Source: Streptomyces lydicus (GTDB taxonomy: Bacteria; Actinomycetota; Actinomycetes; Streptomycetales; Streptomycetaceae). Taken from it: a DNA stretch of 64,000 bases. Location of the stretch: the NCBI RefSeq assembly GCF_004125265.1, contig NZ_RDTE01000003.1:1302001-1366000 (forward strand). The letters run 5' to 3'. Under the pieces are notes generated by a model. That model had not been told where the DNA came from, did not search any database, and saw only the letters and a list, made by a program, of their open reading frames with translations. How positions within the stretch are numbered: position 1 is the first letter of the stretch; every line of letters begins with the position of its first letter. The position numbers were made by a program, and so were the translations under genes. This document shows positions 7,737-14,493 of the stretch, one piece after another.

Positions 7737-8639
7737 CGGGTGCGCGGAGTGCACTCGCTGGATTGCCTCTATGGGGTGCATCTCGGCGAGTTCCTGGTGC
7801 GCGAGTGCGGGCATGGTGCGGGGCCGTGCGGGCTCCTGCGGCGGCTCCCAGAGGGAGGGCAGGGTGATGGTGGTGAGTGCGGGTGCGCCGCGGCGGGCGG
7901 CGAGTTCGAGCATGAGGCGGTGCCGCTGGTTGGGGTCGGTGGCGACGCCGGATCGGGTGAGGGCGGCGGCGCACCGCTTGCGGCCCCAGGGGTAGAGGCG
8001 CTTGCGGGAGCCGAGGCGCACGGCGCGGGCCAGTGCCCGGTCGCGGGTGATCTGCGCGGCGGTGCGGTCCCGGGTCGCGAGACCGAGGTGGGAGAGCAGC
8101 CGTTCGCGCAACTCCCGGCCGACCATGGCCGGGAGGCCGGTGGAGAGGGCGCCGGGGCGGATGACGCGGATCTCTAGGCCCATGGCCTCGTGCCAGAGCA
8201 GGCCGGCCATGATGGGGCCGATGACCGCGCGGACGGTGCCGCCGAAGAATCCGGACTCGCTGAAGGCGGGGATGATCTGCACTCCGGTGATGACCCAGAC
8301 CAGGATGCCGGGCACGCCGGCTGTGCCCGCGGTGTCGGGGGTGGCGGTGGCGTTCTTGGTCGCGCGGGCCAGCAGGCCGCAGGCGACCAGGGCGATCTCG
8401 GCGGCCGCGAACATCACGAGGCGTTCGCTGGTGTCGTGCATGTCGAGGCGGTGCTCGGCGAACCGCCAGGAAGTGTCCGCGGTGTACGCGGTGCAGATCA
8501 TGGCGCCGATGGCGGCGACGAGGACGGCGTGGCCGAGGCGCCGGGCGGCGAGGGTCAGGCCGGCTGCGGCCGCGGCGGCGGCGCCGGCGGCGGGCCAGGG
8601 GTGGGCGGCTGCCCACGTGGCTGCGGGTGTGAGGTCCAC
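7173..8639 (-). CDS. Large phage membrane protein with cytoplasmic tail, 488 aa
   Basis: The N-terminal 150 residues hold about four hydrophobic helices (for example HPWPAAGAAAAAAAGLTLAA, GILVWVITGVQIIPAF and AVIGPIMAGLLW). A soluble region follows (RELRERLLSHLGLATRDRTA), then a low-complexity acidic/Pro stretch near 400-450 (PEPAPDAQPEPTPECTEGEP), and a short HTH-like end (LQKSLRIGQTKAQLLQQL). The combination recalls SpdB/DUF2637-style transfer proteins but I cannot confirm it. The tail-coding DNA carries a striking octamer repeat, reported separately. It is the central gene of the operon running from 9654 to 4996. Confidence 0.65.
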   Translation of the reverse strand: MDLTPAATWAAAHPWPAAGAAAAAAAGLTLAARRLGHAVLVAAIGAMICTAYTADTSWRFAEHRLDMHDTSERLVMFAAAEIALVACGLLARATKNATATPDTAGTAGVPGILVWVITGVQIIPAFSESGFFGGTVRAVIGPIMAGLLWHEAMGLEIRVIRPGALSTGLPAMVGRELRERLLSHLGLATRDRTAAQITRDRALARAVRLGSRKRLYPWGRKRCAAALTRSGVATDPNQRHRLMLELAARRGAPALTTITLPSLWEPPQEPARPRTMPALAHQELAEMHPIEAIQRVHSAHPDAHPAELASITTAHGIVVSEQMVRIAIGAGNPPPHPTIPAASAPALDAAPSDAPRPALVLDIVTEPEVHPEMRAPAPAFAAGQRRDVVHARIRGCAPTDASEEHETPPADEPEPAPDAQPEPTPECTEGEPECTDEPEPDAQPDALPDDLVEQARALGRPAPLRTLQKSLRIGQTKAQLLQQLTKKD

Positions 8640-8657
8640 GGTGGTGCTCCTGGGTGG

Positions 8658-8686
8658 GGTCGGACCCGCGCGGGGCGGGTCCGACC
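8658..8686. terminator. Hairpin with 12-bp arms
   Basis: Arms 8658-8669 and 8675-8686 (GGTCGGACCCGC and complement) with a 5-base loop. It lies between a 27-codon gene and the large membrane-protein gene, both leftward, so it may attenuate transcription within the operon. Confidence 0.6.
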
Positions 8687-8694
8687 GCGGTGGG

Positions 8695-8778
8695 TCAGCG
8701 CGTGGCGCGGTGGAGGAGGACGAGGGCGGCGGCGAGGAGCAGCAGGATGGTGATCGCCAGGACAGCGGGGCTGCGCAT
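8695..8778 (-). CDS. 27-residue single-pass membrane peptide
   Basis: ATG at 8778 overlaps the stop of the upstream gene as ATGA. The peptide is a single hydrophobic helix (residues 3-22, SPAVLAITILLLLAAALVLL) followed by HRATR. The operon position, coupling and composition support a real small membrane peptide of holin-like or regulatory size. Function unknown. Confidence 0.5.
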   Translation of the reverse strand: MRSPAVLAITILLLLAAALVLLHRATR

Positions 8779-8942
8779 CACCGGGCGCCTGCGTCCTCGT
8801 TGGCGCGGCTACGGACTCCGGCGTCGTCGCGGTGGTCTAGGCCGCAGCGGAGCTTCTTGGCCTTGGCGTAGTCCTTGGCGGCCTCGGCAAGGAGTTCGCG
8901 GGCCTCGGCGCTGGGCGCCGCGGGCTGCTGGCCGGCGGTCAC
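8778..8942 (-). CDS. Small helical phage protein, 54 aa
   Basis: The GTG at 8942 overlaps the upstream stop (GTGA). The sequence includes a Lys/Ala-rich helix EAAKDYAKAKKLRCGLDH. It is coupled at both ends to its neighbours. No function recognised. Confidence 0.5.
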   Translation of the reverse strand: MTAGQQPAAPSAEARELLAEAAKDYAKAKKLRCGLDHRDDAGVRSRANEDAGAR

Positions 8943-9217
8943 AGGGCCACCCCCTGTGCGGCGAGCCGCAGGCGGGCGGCGTACTCGTCCCGGGTGGCGC
9001 CAGCGATCGGGAGCCGGTCGAAGGCGTCGCGGAGTGCCTGGGCGTCGGCGCGGGATTCCTCGGTGGGGCCCGCCGTCCCGTGCCAGTCCCAGATCGTCAG
9101 CTCGGCGATGAGGGCGAGGTGGCCGGGGGTGAGGGGGGCGTGGGGGGCGAGGGTGGGGAGTCGACGCGCGGTGGTTTCGAGCAGCCAGTCGAGGGGCGCG
9201 CGGACGGGGGCGGTCAT
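8939..9217 (-). CDS. Hypothetical phage protein, 92 aa
   Basis: Starts MTAPVRAPLDWLLETTARRL at 9217, overlapping the preceding stop. Helical, with a conserved-looking ELTIWDWHGTAGP segment near residue 40. Second gene of the operon that follows the GntR palindrome. Confidence 0.6.
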   Translation of the reverse strand: MTAPVRAPLDWLLETTARRLPTLAPHAPLTPGHLALIAELTIWDWHGTAGPTEESRADAQALRDAFDRLPIAGATRDEYAARLRLAAQGVAL

Positions 9218-9654
9218 CGCGCGGCGCCGGCGGTGAGGGCGCGGATGAGGGGGAGCGCGAAGCCGTGGACCTCGGCGGCCGGCTCCCAGTCGGTGAATGC
9301 CTCGACCGGGCCGACGTGGGGCACGTCCACGCTGACGGTGACCTCGATGACGGCGTACGGGCTGCCGTCGCCAGCGGTCCGCTCTACCTGCCGGGCGGTC
9401 ACGATGCCGTTGGTGCGGGCGTGTACGTCGTCGAGTTCGCGGACGGACCAGACGCAGATGCGGGTGTCGGTTTCGTCGAGTTCGGGGCGCGGGATGTGGA
9501 GGCGGGTAAGGCCGAGGGCGTCGCGGACCAGGGCGCGCAGCGACGGAGTGATCGGCTCGGTGGCCGTGGCGCGGCGGCCGGTGAGGATGCCTGCGGCGAT
9601 CAGGCGCCGTTGGGGCGGGGCCGGGGGGCTGGACGGGATAGTGTTCGTGGCCAT
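9214..9654 (-). CDS. Hypothetical phage protein, first gene of GntR-linked operon, 146 aa
   Basis: Starts MATNTIPSSPPAPPQRRLIA at 9654 behind a near-ideal AGGAGGAATC ribosome site. The N-terminal 25 residues are disordered. The rest alternates helices with strands (SPYAVIEVTVSVDVPHVGPV). It is divergent from the GntR regulator, with a perfect inverted repeat 35 bases upstream. This placement makes it the leading gene of the membrane operon and probably a direct target of that regulator. No family recognised. Confidence 0.6.
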   Translation of the reverse strand: MATNTIPSSPPAPPQRRLIAAGILTGRRATATEPITPSLRALVRDALGLTRLHIPRPELDETDTRICVWSVRELDDVHARTNGIVTARQVERTAGDGSPYAVIEVTVSVDVPHVGPVEAFTDWEPAAEVHGFALPLIRALTAGAAR

Positions 9655-9689
9655 GCGGATTCCTCCTGGCGATGGGCAGGGTTCGCATA

Positions 9690-9724
9690 GGCCCTGAACT
9701 GGTGAGATAGACCAGTTCAGGGCC
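9690..9724. promoter_or_regulatory. Perfect 14-bp inverted repeat, probable GntR-regulator operator
   Basis: GGCCCTGAACTGGT at 9690-9703 and its complement at 9711-9724 flank a 7-base spacer, between two divergent genes where a terminator is not expected. The centre reads GGTCTATCTCACC on the minus strand, which resembles the GT-N-TA-N-AC core bound by HutC-type GntR proteins. Assignment to the adjacent regulator is inference. Confidence 0.5.
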
Positions 9725-9791
9725 GCCTGCTTTCCAACACCCACGACACTACCCCACACAATGAGTGCCTGTATAGGATAGGAGGGATGGA

Positions 9792-10586
9792 GTGACCCGA
9801 AGGGACGACGACATGGCCAGCTACAGGGACGTCGCAGCGCGAATCCGCCGTGACGTGGACGCTGGCCTATGGCCAGTCGGCAAACCGATCCCAGGCATCG
9901 AACGACTGGCGAAGAAGTACGTAGTCGCACGTGAGACGGCACACCGGGCCGTCAAGCACCTGGTGGCCGAGGGCCTGCTGTACAGCGAAGGTAGGCGCGG
10001 AACGTTCATCCGCCCGCCTGCTCCGGCGCCGATAGTCGCCCGGGACCGGCATGTCTACCGCGACGAGCTGGGCTACTTCTTCGACCGCGGGGCGCAGGAC
10101 TGGCGCGGCGTCGGAGTGCCGACGCAGGAGGTGGCCATGCCGCCGGCCGACGTCGCTGCACTGCTCGGCGTCGGCATGGGCGAGCACGTCATGGTCCGAG
10201 ACCGTGCCGTGGGCCCGCCGGATGCGACGCACCCCCTGCAACTGGCCACCAGCTACCTGCCGATGCCGCTCGTCGGCCAACTGCCGGTGCTCGGCGCGGC
10301 CAAGACCGGGCCGGGCGGCATCTACGACCGCATCGAGGAGCACTTCGACGGACCGATCACCTGGGAGGAGACGGTGTCGGCGCGGCCGGCGAACGATCTC
10401 GAGCAGGCGGCCTTGCGGATAGGGGCCGGGCTGCCGGTCCTGGTCGTGACACGCGTGTCCCGTGTGGGCGAGCAGGTAGTGGAGGTCAACCGGACGCGTA
10501 TGCCGGCCGATCGGTTCTCGGTGGCGTACCCGGTGATGCGGGATGACACGGCCCGTTGGCCGCGCGAGGCCGAGCGCAGCGAGTAG
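9792..10586 (+). CDS. GntR/HutC-family transcriptional regulator
   Basis: A 264-residue protein. GTG at 9792 is preferred because AGGAGG lies six bases upstream; an internal ATG at 9813 is the alternative. Residues about 8-80 are a GntR winged helix (IPGIERLAKKYVVARETAHR then AVKHLVAEGLLYSEGRRGTF). Residues about 95-250 match the UTRA effector-binding fold. Such proteins in actinomycete mobile elements, for example KorSA of pSAM2, repress transfer genes. Here the gene is divergent from a membrane-protein operon, so it likely represses that operon and itself. The effector is unknown. Confidence 0.85.
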   Translation: MTRRDDDMASYRDVAARIRRDVDAGLWPVGKPIPGIERLAKKYVVARETAHRAVKHLVAEGLLYSEGRRGTFIRPPAPAPIVARDRHVYRDELGYFFDRGAQDWRGVGVPTQEVAMPPADVAALLGVGMGEHVMVRDRAVGPPDATHPLQLATSYLPMPLVGQLPVLGAAKTGPGGIYDRIEEHFDGPITWEETVSARPANDLEQAALRIGAGLPVLVVTRVSRVGEQVVEVNRTRMPADRFSVAYPVMRDDTARWPREAERSE

Positions 10587-10593
10587 CGAGGCG

Positions 10594-10621
10594 GGCCGCC
10601 CGGCGGGTCATGCCGCCGGGC
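10594..10621. terminator. Bidirectional hairpin terminator
   Basis: CCGCCCGGCGG at 10594-10604 and its complement at 10611-10621 with a 6-base loop. It sits in the 37-base gap between the convergent GntR gene and the next leftward gene. Confidence 0.65.
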
Positions 10622-10623
10622 GG

Positions 10624-10965
10624 TCAGCCAAGGTGGCGCGCGATGACCGCGCCGAGGACGAGCACGCCGGTGCCGATGGCGAGGAGGCGTACTGCCTGCT
10701 GCCAGTACGGCGATGCCCGGACCTGCCGCAGTGCCTCGGATGTGGCCGCCTGCCGGGCGCCGGTGCGGGCCGCGTGTCCGAGGGCGGAGAGGAGCGCGCT
10801 CACCGCGATGGACAGCGGGCCGGGGATCTCCTCGATGCGGTCGGCCGGGCGGAGCCCGTGGTGGGCGCGGCGCCGGTGTACGGCGCGGTCGGTCTTCGCC
10901 TCGTGGTCGGTGGCTCGCTCGGGCGACCGGGCGTCGCAGGGCTCGCAGTAGTGGACGTAGCGCAC
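10624..10965 (-). CDS. Phage protein with CxxC motif and C-terminal membrane helix
   Basis: The GTG at 10965 gives 113 residues (VRYVHYCEPCDARSPERATD); an ATG at 11088 would add about 41 Pro-rich residues but overlap the divergent gene. A CEPC knuckle lies at residue 7. The C-terminus is a hydrophobic helix (QAVRLLAIGTGVLVLGAVIA), so the protein is probably tail-anchored. Start and function are uncertain. Confidence 0.5.
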   Translation of the reverse strand: MRYVHYCEPCDARSPERATDHEAKTDRAVHRRRAHHGLRPADRIEEIPGPLSIAVSALLSALGHAARTGARQAATSEALRQVRASPYWQQAVRLLAIGTGVLVLGAVIARHLG

Positions 10966-11058
10966 TCGGTGACGGTAGCGCCCGGGCGGCCCGGCTGGGG
11001 CCGGTTCGGCGGGCTCGGCCGGGATGCGCTGGGCGGTGTCCGGCGGCACGGTGGGGGT

Positions 11059-11268
11059 ATGGCTGAGCACGCGCCTGTGGTGGTGCATCCGCCGTCTCCG
11101 TCTGGGGGCCGGCGGGTGACGGTGCAGGGTGCCATCGTGGGGCTGGCGTACGGGCCGGTCGATCTGCTGGAGTTCCTGCGCCGGGCCGGGCTCGATCCGG
11201 ACACGGTGGCGCTCGACGACGCGAAGCTGATCGAGTGGCGTGGTGGCGGGTCGACGGAGTGGGGATGA
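11059..11268 (+). CDS. Small phage protein, 69 aa
   Basis: ATG at 11059 (MAEHAPVVVHPPSPSGGRRV). The compact core TVQGAIVGLAYGPVDLLEFL and the acidic end look like a folded small domain. It lies 39 bases upstream of the next rightward gene. The ribosome site is weak. No family recognised. Confidence 0.5.
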   Translation: MAEHAPVVVHPPSPSGGRRVTVQGAIVGLAYGPVDLLEFLRRAGLDPDTVALDDAKLIEWRGGGSTEWG

Positions 11269-11307
11269 CCTCTATGCACTGCCGCAGCGGCCGCCTATGG
11301 TCCGGGG

Positions 11308-11745
11308 ATGGACTGGGGAGATGCACCTGCATGGGTGGCTGTTGCGGGGTCAGGATTCGCGATCTGGATCGCATGGCAGGCCCGCGGGGACAGTCGGCGA
11401 TCGGCAGATTCGGCGGTCGACTCACTGGCTCTGCAGCGCGAGTTGGCAGAGGAGCAACGCGCCGCGGCCGCACCGTACGTGCGGCTCGTAGTTGATCACA
11501 TGAGTGGCACCCGGTATCGGCTGCGGAACGCCGGGACGAGAGTGGCCGAAGACGTGCACATCATCAACTACGGGGACTGGCCATACCTGTTCGAGTGGCA
11601 GCACGACGGGGTGTCCCTGGCCACAGAGGAAGGCCGCGAGCTGCGGATGTCCGCAGCGTCGGGCAAGCCGATCCCGCCGCAGCTCTGGGTGACCTGGGAC
11701 GGCCAGGACGAGACGGTGCCGGTCTCAGTGCCTGTCGCCCGATAG
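11308..11745 (+). CDS. Membrane-anchored hypothetical protein, 145 aa
   Basis: Starts MDWGDAPAWVAVAGSGFAIW with one N-terminal helix (residues 8-24). A charged coiled segment follows (LALQRELAEEQRAAAAPYVR), then a beta-rich domain. The same build, a helix plus a strand-rich domain of the RYRLRNAGTRVAEDV type, occurs widely in Streptomyces proteins of unknown role. It is ended by a strong hairpin. Confidence 0.55.
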   Translation: MDWGDAPAWVAVAGSGFAIWIAWQARGDSRRSADSAVDSLALQRELAEEQRAAAAPYVRLVVDHMSGTRYRLRNAGTRVAEDVHIINYGDWPYLFEWQHDGVSLATEEGRELRMSAASGKPIPPQLWVTWDGQDETVPVSVPVAR

Positions 11746-11751
11746 CCGAGT

Positions 11752-11783
11752 GCGCCCCGCCAGTCCGGAGACTGGCGGGGCGC
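11752..11783. terminator. Bidirectional hairpin terminator, 13-bp arms
   Basis: GCGCCCCGCCAGT at 11752-11764 pairs with 11771-11783 across a 6-base loop. It lies between a rightward and a leftward gene that converge and can serve both. Confidence 0.8.
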
Positions 11784-11792
11784 CGTGCTGCG

Positions 11793-11963
11793 TCAGGCGG
11801 AATGGCGCTCACCCAGGCGCGCGAGGCTGCGGCCCATCTCCTCACCGGCCCTCTGCACGGCCGGGCCAAAGGCGCGGAGCGTGACGAGGATGACCGCGGC
11901 CGCATCCGCGACGCGTTCCGCTGTGACGGGGTTCGGCTCGGTCTTGATCAGCTGCACGGGCAT
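11793..11963 (-). CDS. Small phage protein, 56 aa
   Basis: The start MPVQLIKTEPNPVTAERVAD at 11963 is supported by an AGAAGGGGG site. It is a single long amphipathic helix ending in a basic tail. No function recognised. Confidence 0.5.
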   Translation of the reverse strand: MPVQLIKTEPNPVTAERVADAAAVILVTLRAFGPAVQRAGEEMGRSLARLGERHSA

Positions 11964-12076
11964 GGTGTCCCCCTTCTGGCGTGGGTTCCAGGATGGCAGA
12001 AGGCGGGCGCGTGGGCTGCCCTCGGCGCATACCCGCAGGGCGAGTTGGGCTCGTCGGCCGGGCCCGTCGAGCCTGC

Positions 12077-12340
12077 TCACGGGTGCGTGATCCGCAGCGC
12101 CGGCCGGCGCCCGGTCCGCCGCTCCAGGATGACGGTGTACCCGCGGGCCCGGAGCACGGCCGCGTACCGGTCAAGGTGCTGCTGCTCGTCGGGCCCGTCG
12201 TGCCAGCACCGGACGGTGCGAGGGCTGCCCTGGGTGGCGCGGTGGCCGGGGCGCCAGGCGGGACCGCGGGTGGAGTCGGGGTGGCCAGCGGCGCTGAGGT
12301 CGTAGGCGACGTCGCAGGCTCGGATACAGCGGGTGGCCAT
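12077..12340 (-). CDS. Hypothetical phage protein, 87 aa
   Basis: Starts MATRCIRACDVAYDLSAAGH. A basic, Arg-rich protein with a C-terminal region (QQHLDRYAAVLRARGYTVIL) resembling a small alpha/beta domain. Downstream of a terminator, so it may have its own promoter. Function unknown. Confidence 0.55.
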   Translation of the reverse strand: MATRCIRACDVAYDLSAAGHPDSTRGPAWRPGHRATQGSPRTVRCWHDGPDEQQHLDRYAAVLRARGYTVILERRTGRRPALRITHP

Positions 12341-12379
12341 GGGGGTCTCCTTGATGGTGTCGGTGCTGGGCGTGCGAAA

Positions 12380-12406
12380 GCCCCGCCCTCGTCGTGAGGG
12401 CGGGGC
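12380..12406. terminator. Hairpin terminator, 11-bp arms
   Basis: GCCCCGCCCTC at 12380-12390 and its complement at 12396-12406 with a 5-base loop, followed on the leftward strand by TTTC. It ends the transcript of the 233-residue gene just upstream. Confidence 0.7.
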
Positions 12407-12431
12407 CTTCGTGGTGTGCGGTAGGGCGGGA

Positions 12432-13133
12432 TCAGCGCCCAGTTGGGCCCCGGCCCGCGGCCACCTGGGCGACGTGCTCCTGGATTCGTTGGTACTTGGC
12501 CGCGGTGGTGTGCCCGTCCCACTGCGCCCGTGGGTCGTCCGGCTGGACGTGCTCGACGTGCTCGAACAATGCGGCGTCCCGGGGTGCGATGTGCCAGCTC
12601 ATCTGCCCGCCGACGGAGTGGAGGTAGAGCAGCTGCCAGCCGGGCTCGTCTATGTCGGCGGCGGGGGCCATGACGCTGGCGGCGGGGTGCAGCGCGGCGA
12701 GCCAGGCGAGGAGCGCGGCGCGTTCGGCGTACGCGTGGTCGCGCTCGGCCTCGGCCGGGTGGGGCTCGTCGCCCCCTGTCGTGCTGCTGGCCTGCTGCTC
12801 TGTGCCGGGGTGGACGATCGCGGCCGGGATGGGGCGGGGGGCGTCCAACTGCCTGCCCGCCGGTTCGTCGAGGGCGTCCCGGGTCTCCTCCAGGAGGTCG
12901 GCCCGCTCACTGGCTGCGTCGCCCTTCAGGGCGCGGTCGTCGAGCAGACGCTCGATGTGCTCGGCAAGCAGGGGCTGTTCGACGTCGAGGAGGGCGCCGC
13001 GGCGGAGGCGGGCAAGCAGTACGCCAAGGACGTCGTCCTGCTCGGTCTGCGTCCTGTCCTTCTGCGCCTCGGCGGGACCGGTCGCGGTCCGCTCCAGCAG
13101 GGTGGCGGCGGCCTTGGCGGCGGCGTCTGTCAT
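12432..13133 (-). CDS. Conserved-type actinophage protein, 233 aa
   Basis: The N-terminal half is helical with Leu-rich repeats of charge (VLGVLLARLRRGALLDVEQP). The C-terminal half has a distinct folded domain with WLAALHPAASVMAPAADIDE and WDGHTTAAKYQRIQEHV. The latter WDGH-T-xxKYxR pattern recurs in Streptomyces phage proteins, from memory, but without a known role. The start MTDAAAKAAATLLERTA is at 13133, with the tRNA gene immediately upstream. Confidence 0.65.
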   Translation of the reverse strand: MTDAAAKAAATLLERTATGPAEAQKDRTQTEQDDVLGVLLARLRRGALLDVEQPLLAEHIERLLDDRALKGDAASERADLLEETRDALDEPAGRQLDAPRPIPAAIVHPGTEQQASSTTGGDEPHPAEAERDHAYAERAALLAWLAALHPAASVMAPAADIDEPGWQLLYLHSVGGQMSWHIAPRDAALFEHVEHVQPDDPRAQWDGHTTAAKYQRIQEHVAQVAAGRGPTGR

Positions 13134-13171
13134 GGTGTTCTCCAGTTCTCCGGTCTTGCGGTTGTGGTGCG

Positions 13172-13254
13172 TGCCCGGGGCGGGATTCGAACCCGCATGC
13201 CCGTGGGGGCGTCCGCTTTTAAGGCGGCTGCGTCTGCCGTTCCGCCACCCGGGC
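13172..13254 (-). tRNA. tRNA-Leu, anticodon UAA (bldA specificity), phage-encoded
   Basis: A class II tRNA of 83 bases without encoded CCA. Acceptor GCCCGGG/CCCGGGC with A discriminator; D-arm GCG-GAACGGCAGA-CGC; anticodon loop CTTAAAA with anticodon TAA at 13221-13219; long variable arm GCCC-CCAC-GGGC; T-arm GCGGG-TTCGAAT-CCCGC. The anticodon stem has four pairs plus one G-A mismatch at its base. The body matches Streptomyces leucine tRNAs, including the GGCGGAA-GGCAGACGC D-arm. Anticodon UAA reads UUA, the codon that the host reads only with bldA. It lies between two leftward phage genes, with a hairpin upstream. Confidence 0.9.
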
Positions 13255-13260
13255 TCGGGG

Positions 13261-13283
13261 CCCGGCCGCGGTCGGCGGCCGGG
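13261..13283. terminator. Hairpin just upstream of the tRNA gene
   Basis: CCCGGCCGC at 13261-13269 and its complement at 13275-13283 with a 5-base loop. It follows the 112-residue gene, 7 bases before the tRNA 5' end, so it could end that mRNA or mark the start of processing. Confidence 0.5.
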
Positions 13284-13292
13284 CGGGGCGGG

Positions 13293-13631
13293 TCAGCGGG
13301 TCTGCGTGTCCTCGACGGGCATCCAGCGGGTGACGGTCACCTCGCGCTGCTCCACCTCGATCGCCTCGACGGTGCCGCCGTACCACCCGTGGTCGTCGGG
13401 CACGTAGCCGCCGACCTCGTAGTCGCCGGTGTCGAGGGGGGCTTCGTACTCGACGGCGTAGGTCCGGCCGTCGTCAGGGGCGCGGAAGACGGCGCAGCGC
13501 TGGGCGGTGTACTTCAGCGTGGTGGTCTGCTCGTCGGCGAGCAGGTGCTCGCTGTACTCGACGTCCTCGGGGCTGTCGGGCGGCACGCTGAGCGCGGCGA
13601 GTTCGGTGGTGGTGAAGGTGCGGCGGTTCAT
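13293..13631 (-). CDS. Hypothetical phage protein, 112 aa
   Basis: Starts MNRRTFTTTELAALSVPPDS. The central region is strand-rich and acidic (YAVEYEAPLDTGDYEVGGYV) and looks like a small beta domain. Directly upstream of the tRNA gene in the same direction. No family recognised. Confidence 0.6.
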   Translation of the reverse strand: MNRRTFTTTELAALSVPPDSPEDVEYSEHLLADEQTTTLKYTAQRCAVFRAPDDGRTYAVEYEAPLDTGDYEVGGYVPDDHGWYGGTVEAIEVEQREVTVTRWMPVEDTQTR

Positions 13632-13752
13632 CGGGGTGGGTCTCCTTGGGTCGGCCGGTGAGGCGGTGGCGGTCGCCGGGGGTGGTGAGGGTGCTGGTGC
13701 TCACCGCGATGAGCAGGACCAGCAGCACGACGGCGAGCACGGCGGACGTCAC
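13474..13752 (-). CDS. Possible overlapping membrane peptide gene
   Basis: A GTG at 13752 overlaps the preceding stop (GTGA) and starts a hydrophobic helix (VTSAVLAVVLLVLLIAVSTS). The frame then continues for 158 bases in an alternative frame of the next gene, giving an Arg/His-rich tail. The coupling and helix suggest a gene; the tail looks like a frame shadow. A nearby frameshift, or a true overlapping gene, are both possible. Confidence 0.3.
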   Translation of the reverse strand: MTSAVLAVVLLVLLIAVSTSTLTTPGDRHRLTGRPKETHPDEPPHLHHHRTRRAQRAARQPRGRRVQRAPARRRADHHAEVHRPALRRLPRP

Positions 13753-13973
13753 TCCTCGCCGAACGCGGGGCGGTCGTACGCCTGCTGCAGCCGCTGCTGC
13801 TCGCGGGCCCGCCGCGTTCGGAGCGCGCCGGCTCCGGCGAGGCCGAGCAGGTTGGCGATGAGGACGGTGACCCACCAGGCGGGAAGGTGTTCGGTGACGA
13901 GCCACAGCACGGCCATGGTGAGGGCGCCGACGAATGCGCCGAGGAGAAAGCGGTGAAGGAGGTCGTAGCGCAT
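13749..13973 (-). CDS. Small phage membrane protein, 74 aa
   Basis: Starts MRYDLLHRFLLGAFVGALTM. Two hydrophobic helices (about 7-27 and 33-51) are followed by a charged tail with RTRRAREQQRLQQAYDR. It begins two bases after the preceding stop. Function unknown. Confidence 0.6.
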   Translation of the reverse strand: MRYDLLHRFLLGAFVGALTMAVLWLVTEHLPAWWVTVLIANLLGLAGAGALRTRRAREQQRLQQAYDRPAFGEE

Positions 13974-13975
13974 GG

Positions 13976-14263
13976 TCAGTTCTCCGGGGTGTCGGGGGTG
14001 ATGTCGTGCACGACGGGGGCCGGGGCCCGGCCGGGCAGCGGGTAGCCGGCCTGCTCCAGCCGCCACGCGAGGTCTCCGGCGTCGATGCCGCCGATGTCGT
14101 TGGACTCGACACACCAGGCGGAGACGATCTCCAGGACGGGGCGGGTCGCGTTCCTCTGCAGTTCGGCGAGCAGCCGGGCGCCGTCCTCGGGCGCGGAGAG
14201 GCGTCGCCTGGTGGTGAGCAGTTCCTCGGCGAGCTGCTCGGCGGTCATGGTGGTGTCGCTCAT
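13976..14263 (-). CDS. Hypothetical phage protein, 95 aa
   Basis: Starts MSDTTMTAEQLAEELLTTRR, ATGA-coupled to the gene before. Helical N-terminus; the middle has LEIVSAWCVESNDIGGIDAG. Soluble. No family recognised. Confidence 0.6.
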   Translation of the reverse strand: MSDTTMTAEQLAEELLTTRRRLSAPEDGARLLAELQRNATRPVLEIVSAWCVESNDIGGIDAGDLAWRLEQAGYPLPGRAPAPVVHDITPDTPEN

Positions 14264-14493
14264 CAGCGGCCGGTCTCCTCGGTGGCGTTGTGGCAGGTGC
14301 GGTGGTGGGCGCGGCCGCCGGTGGCGGGCCAGGTGGGGCAGCAGGCGACGAACAGCGGGGTGACGCCGGGAACAGCGAGGTGCGCGGCGGGGAGCGTCCG
14401 CGTGGCGGCCGCGCGGCACCGCTGGCGTCCCAGGAGTTGCCGGATGCCCCATGCGCCCGCCAGGGCGGCCGCGGCGGCCCGTACGGCGGTCAC
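14263..14493 (-). CDS. Small Cys/His-containing phage protein, 76 aa
   Basis: The GTG at 14493 overlaps the upstream stop. A helical N-terminus is followed by CCPTWPATGGRAHHRTCHNA, which offers three Cys and three His for metal binding. Function unknown. Confidence 0.5.
   Translation of the reverse strand: MTAVRAAAAALAGAWGIRQLLGRQRCRAAATRTLPAAHLAVPGVTPLFVACCPTWPATGGRAHHRTCHNATEETGR

Noticed and set aside
11059..11088. Longer start (ATG at 11088) for the leftward CxxC protein
   Set aside because: It would overlap the divergent gene and add disordered Pro-rich sequence; neither start has a convincing ribosome site, so the shorter form was preferred with low certainty.
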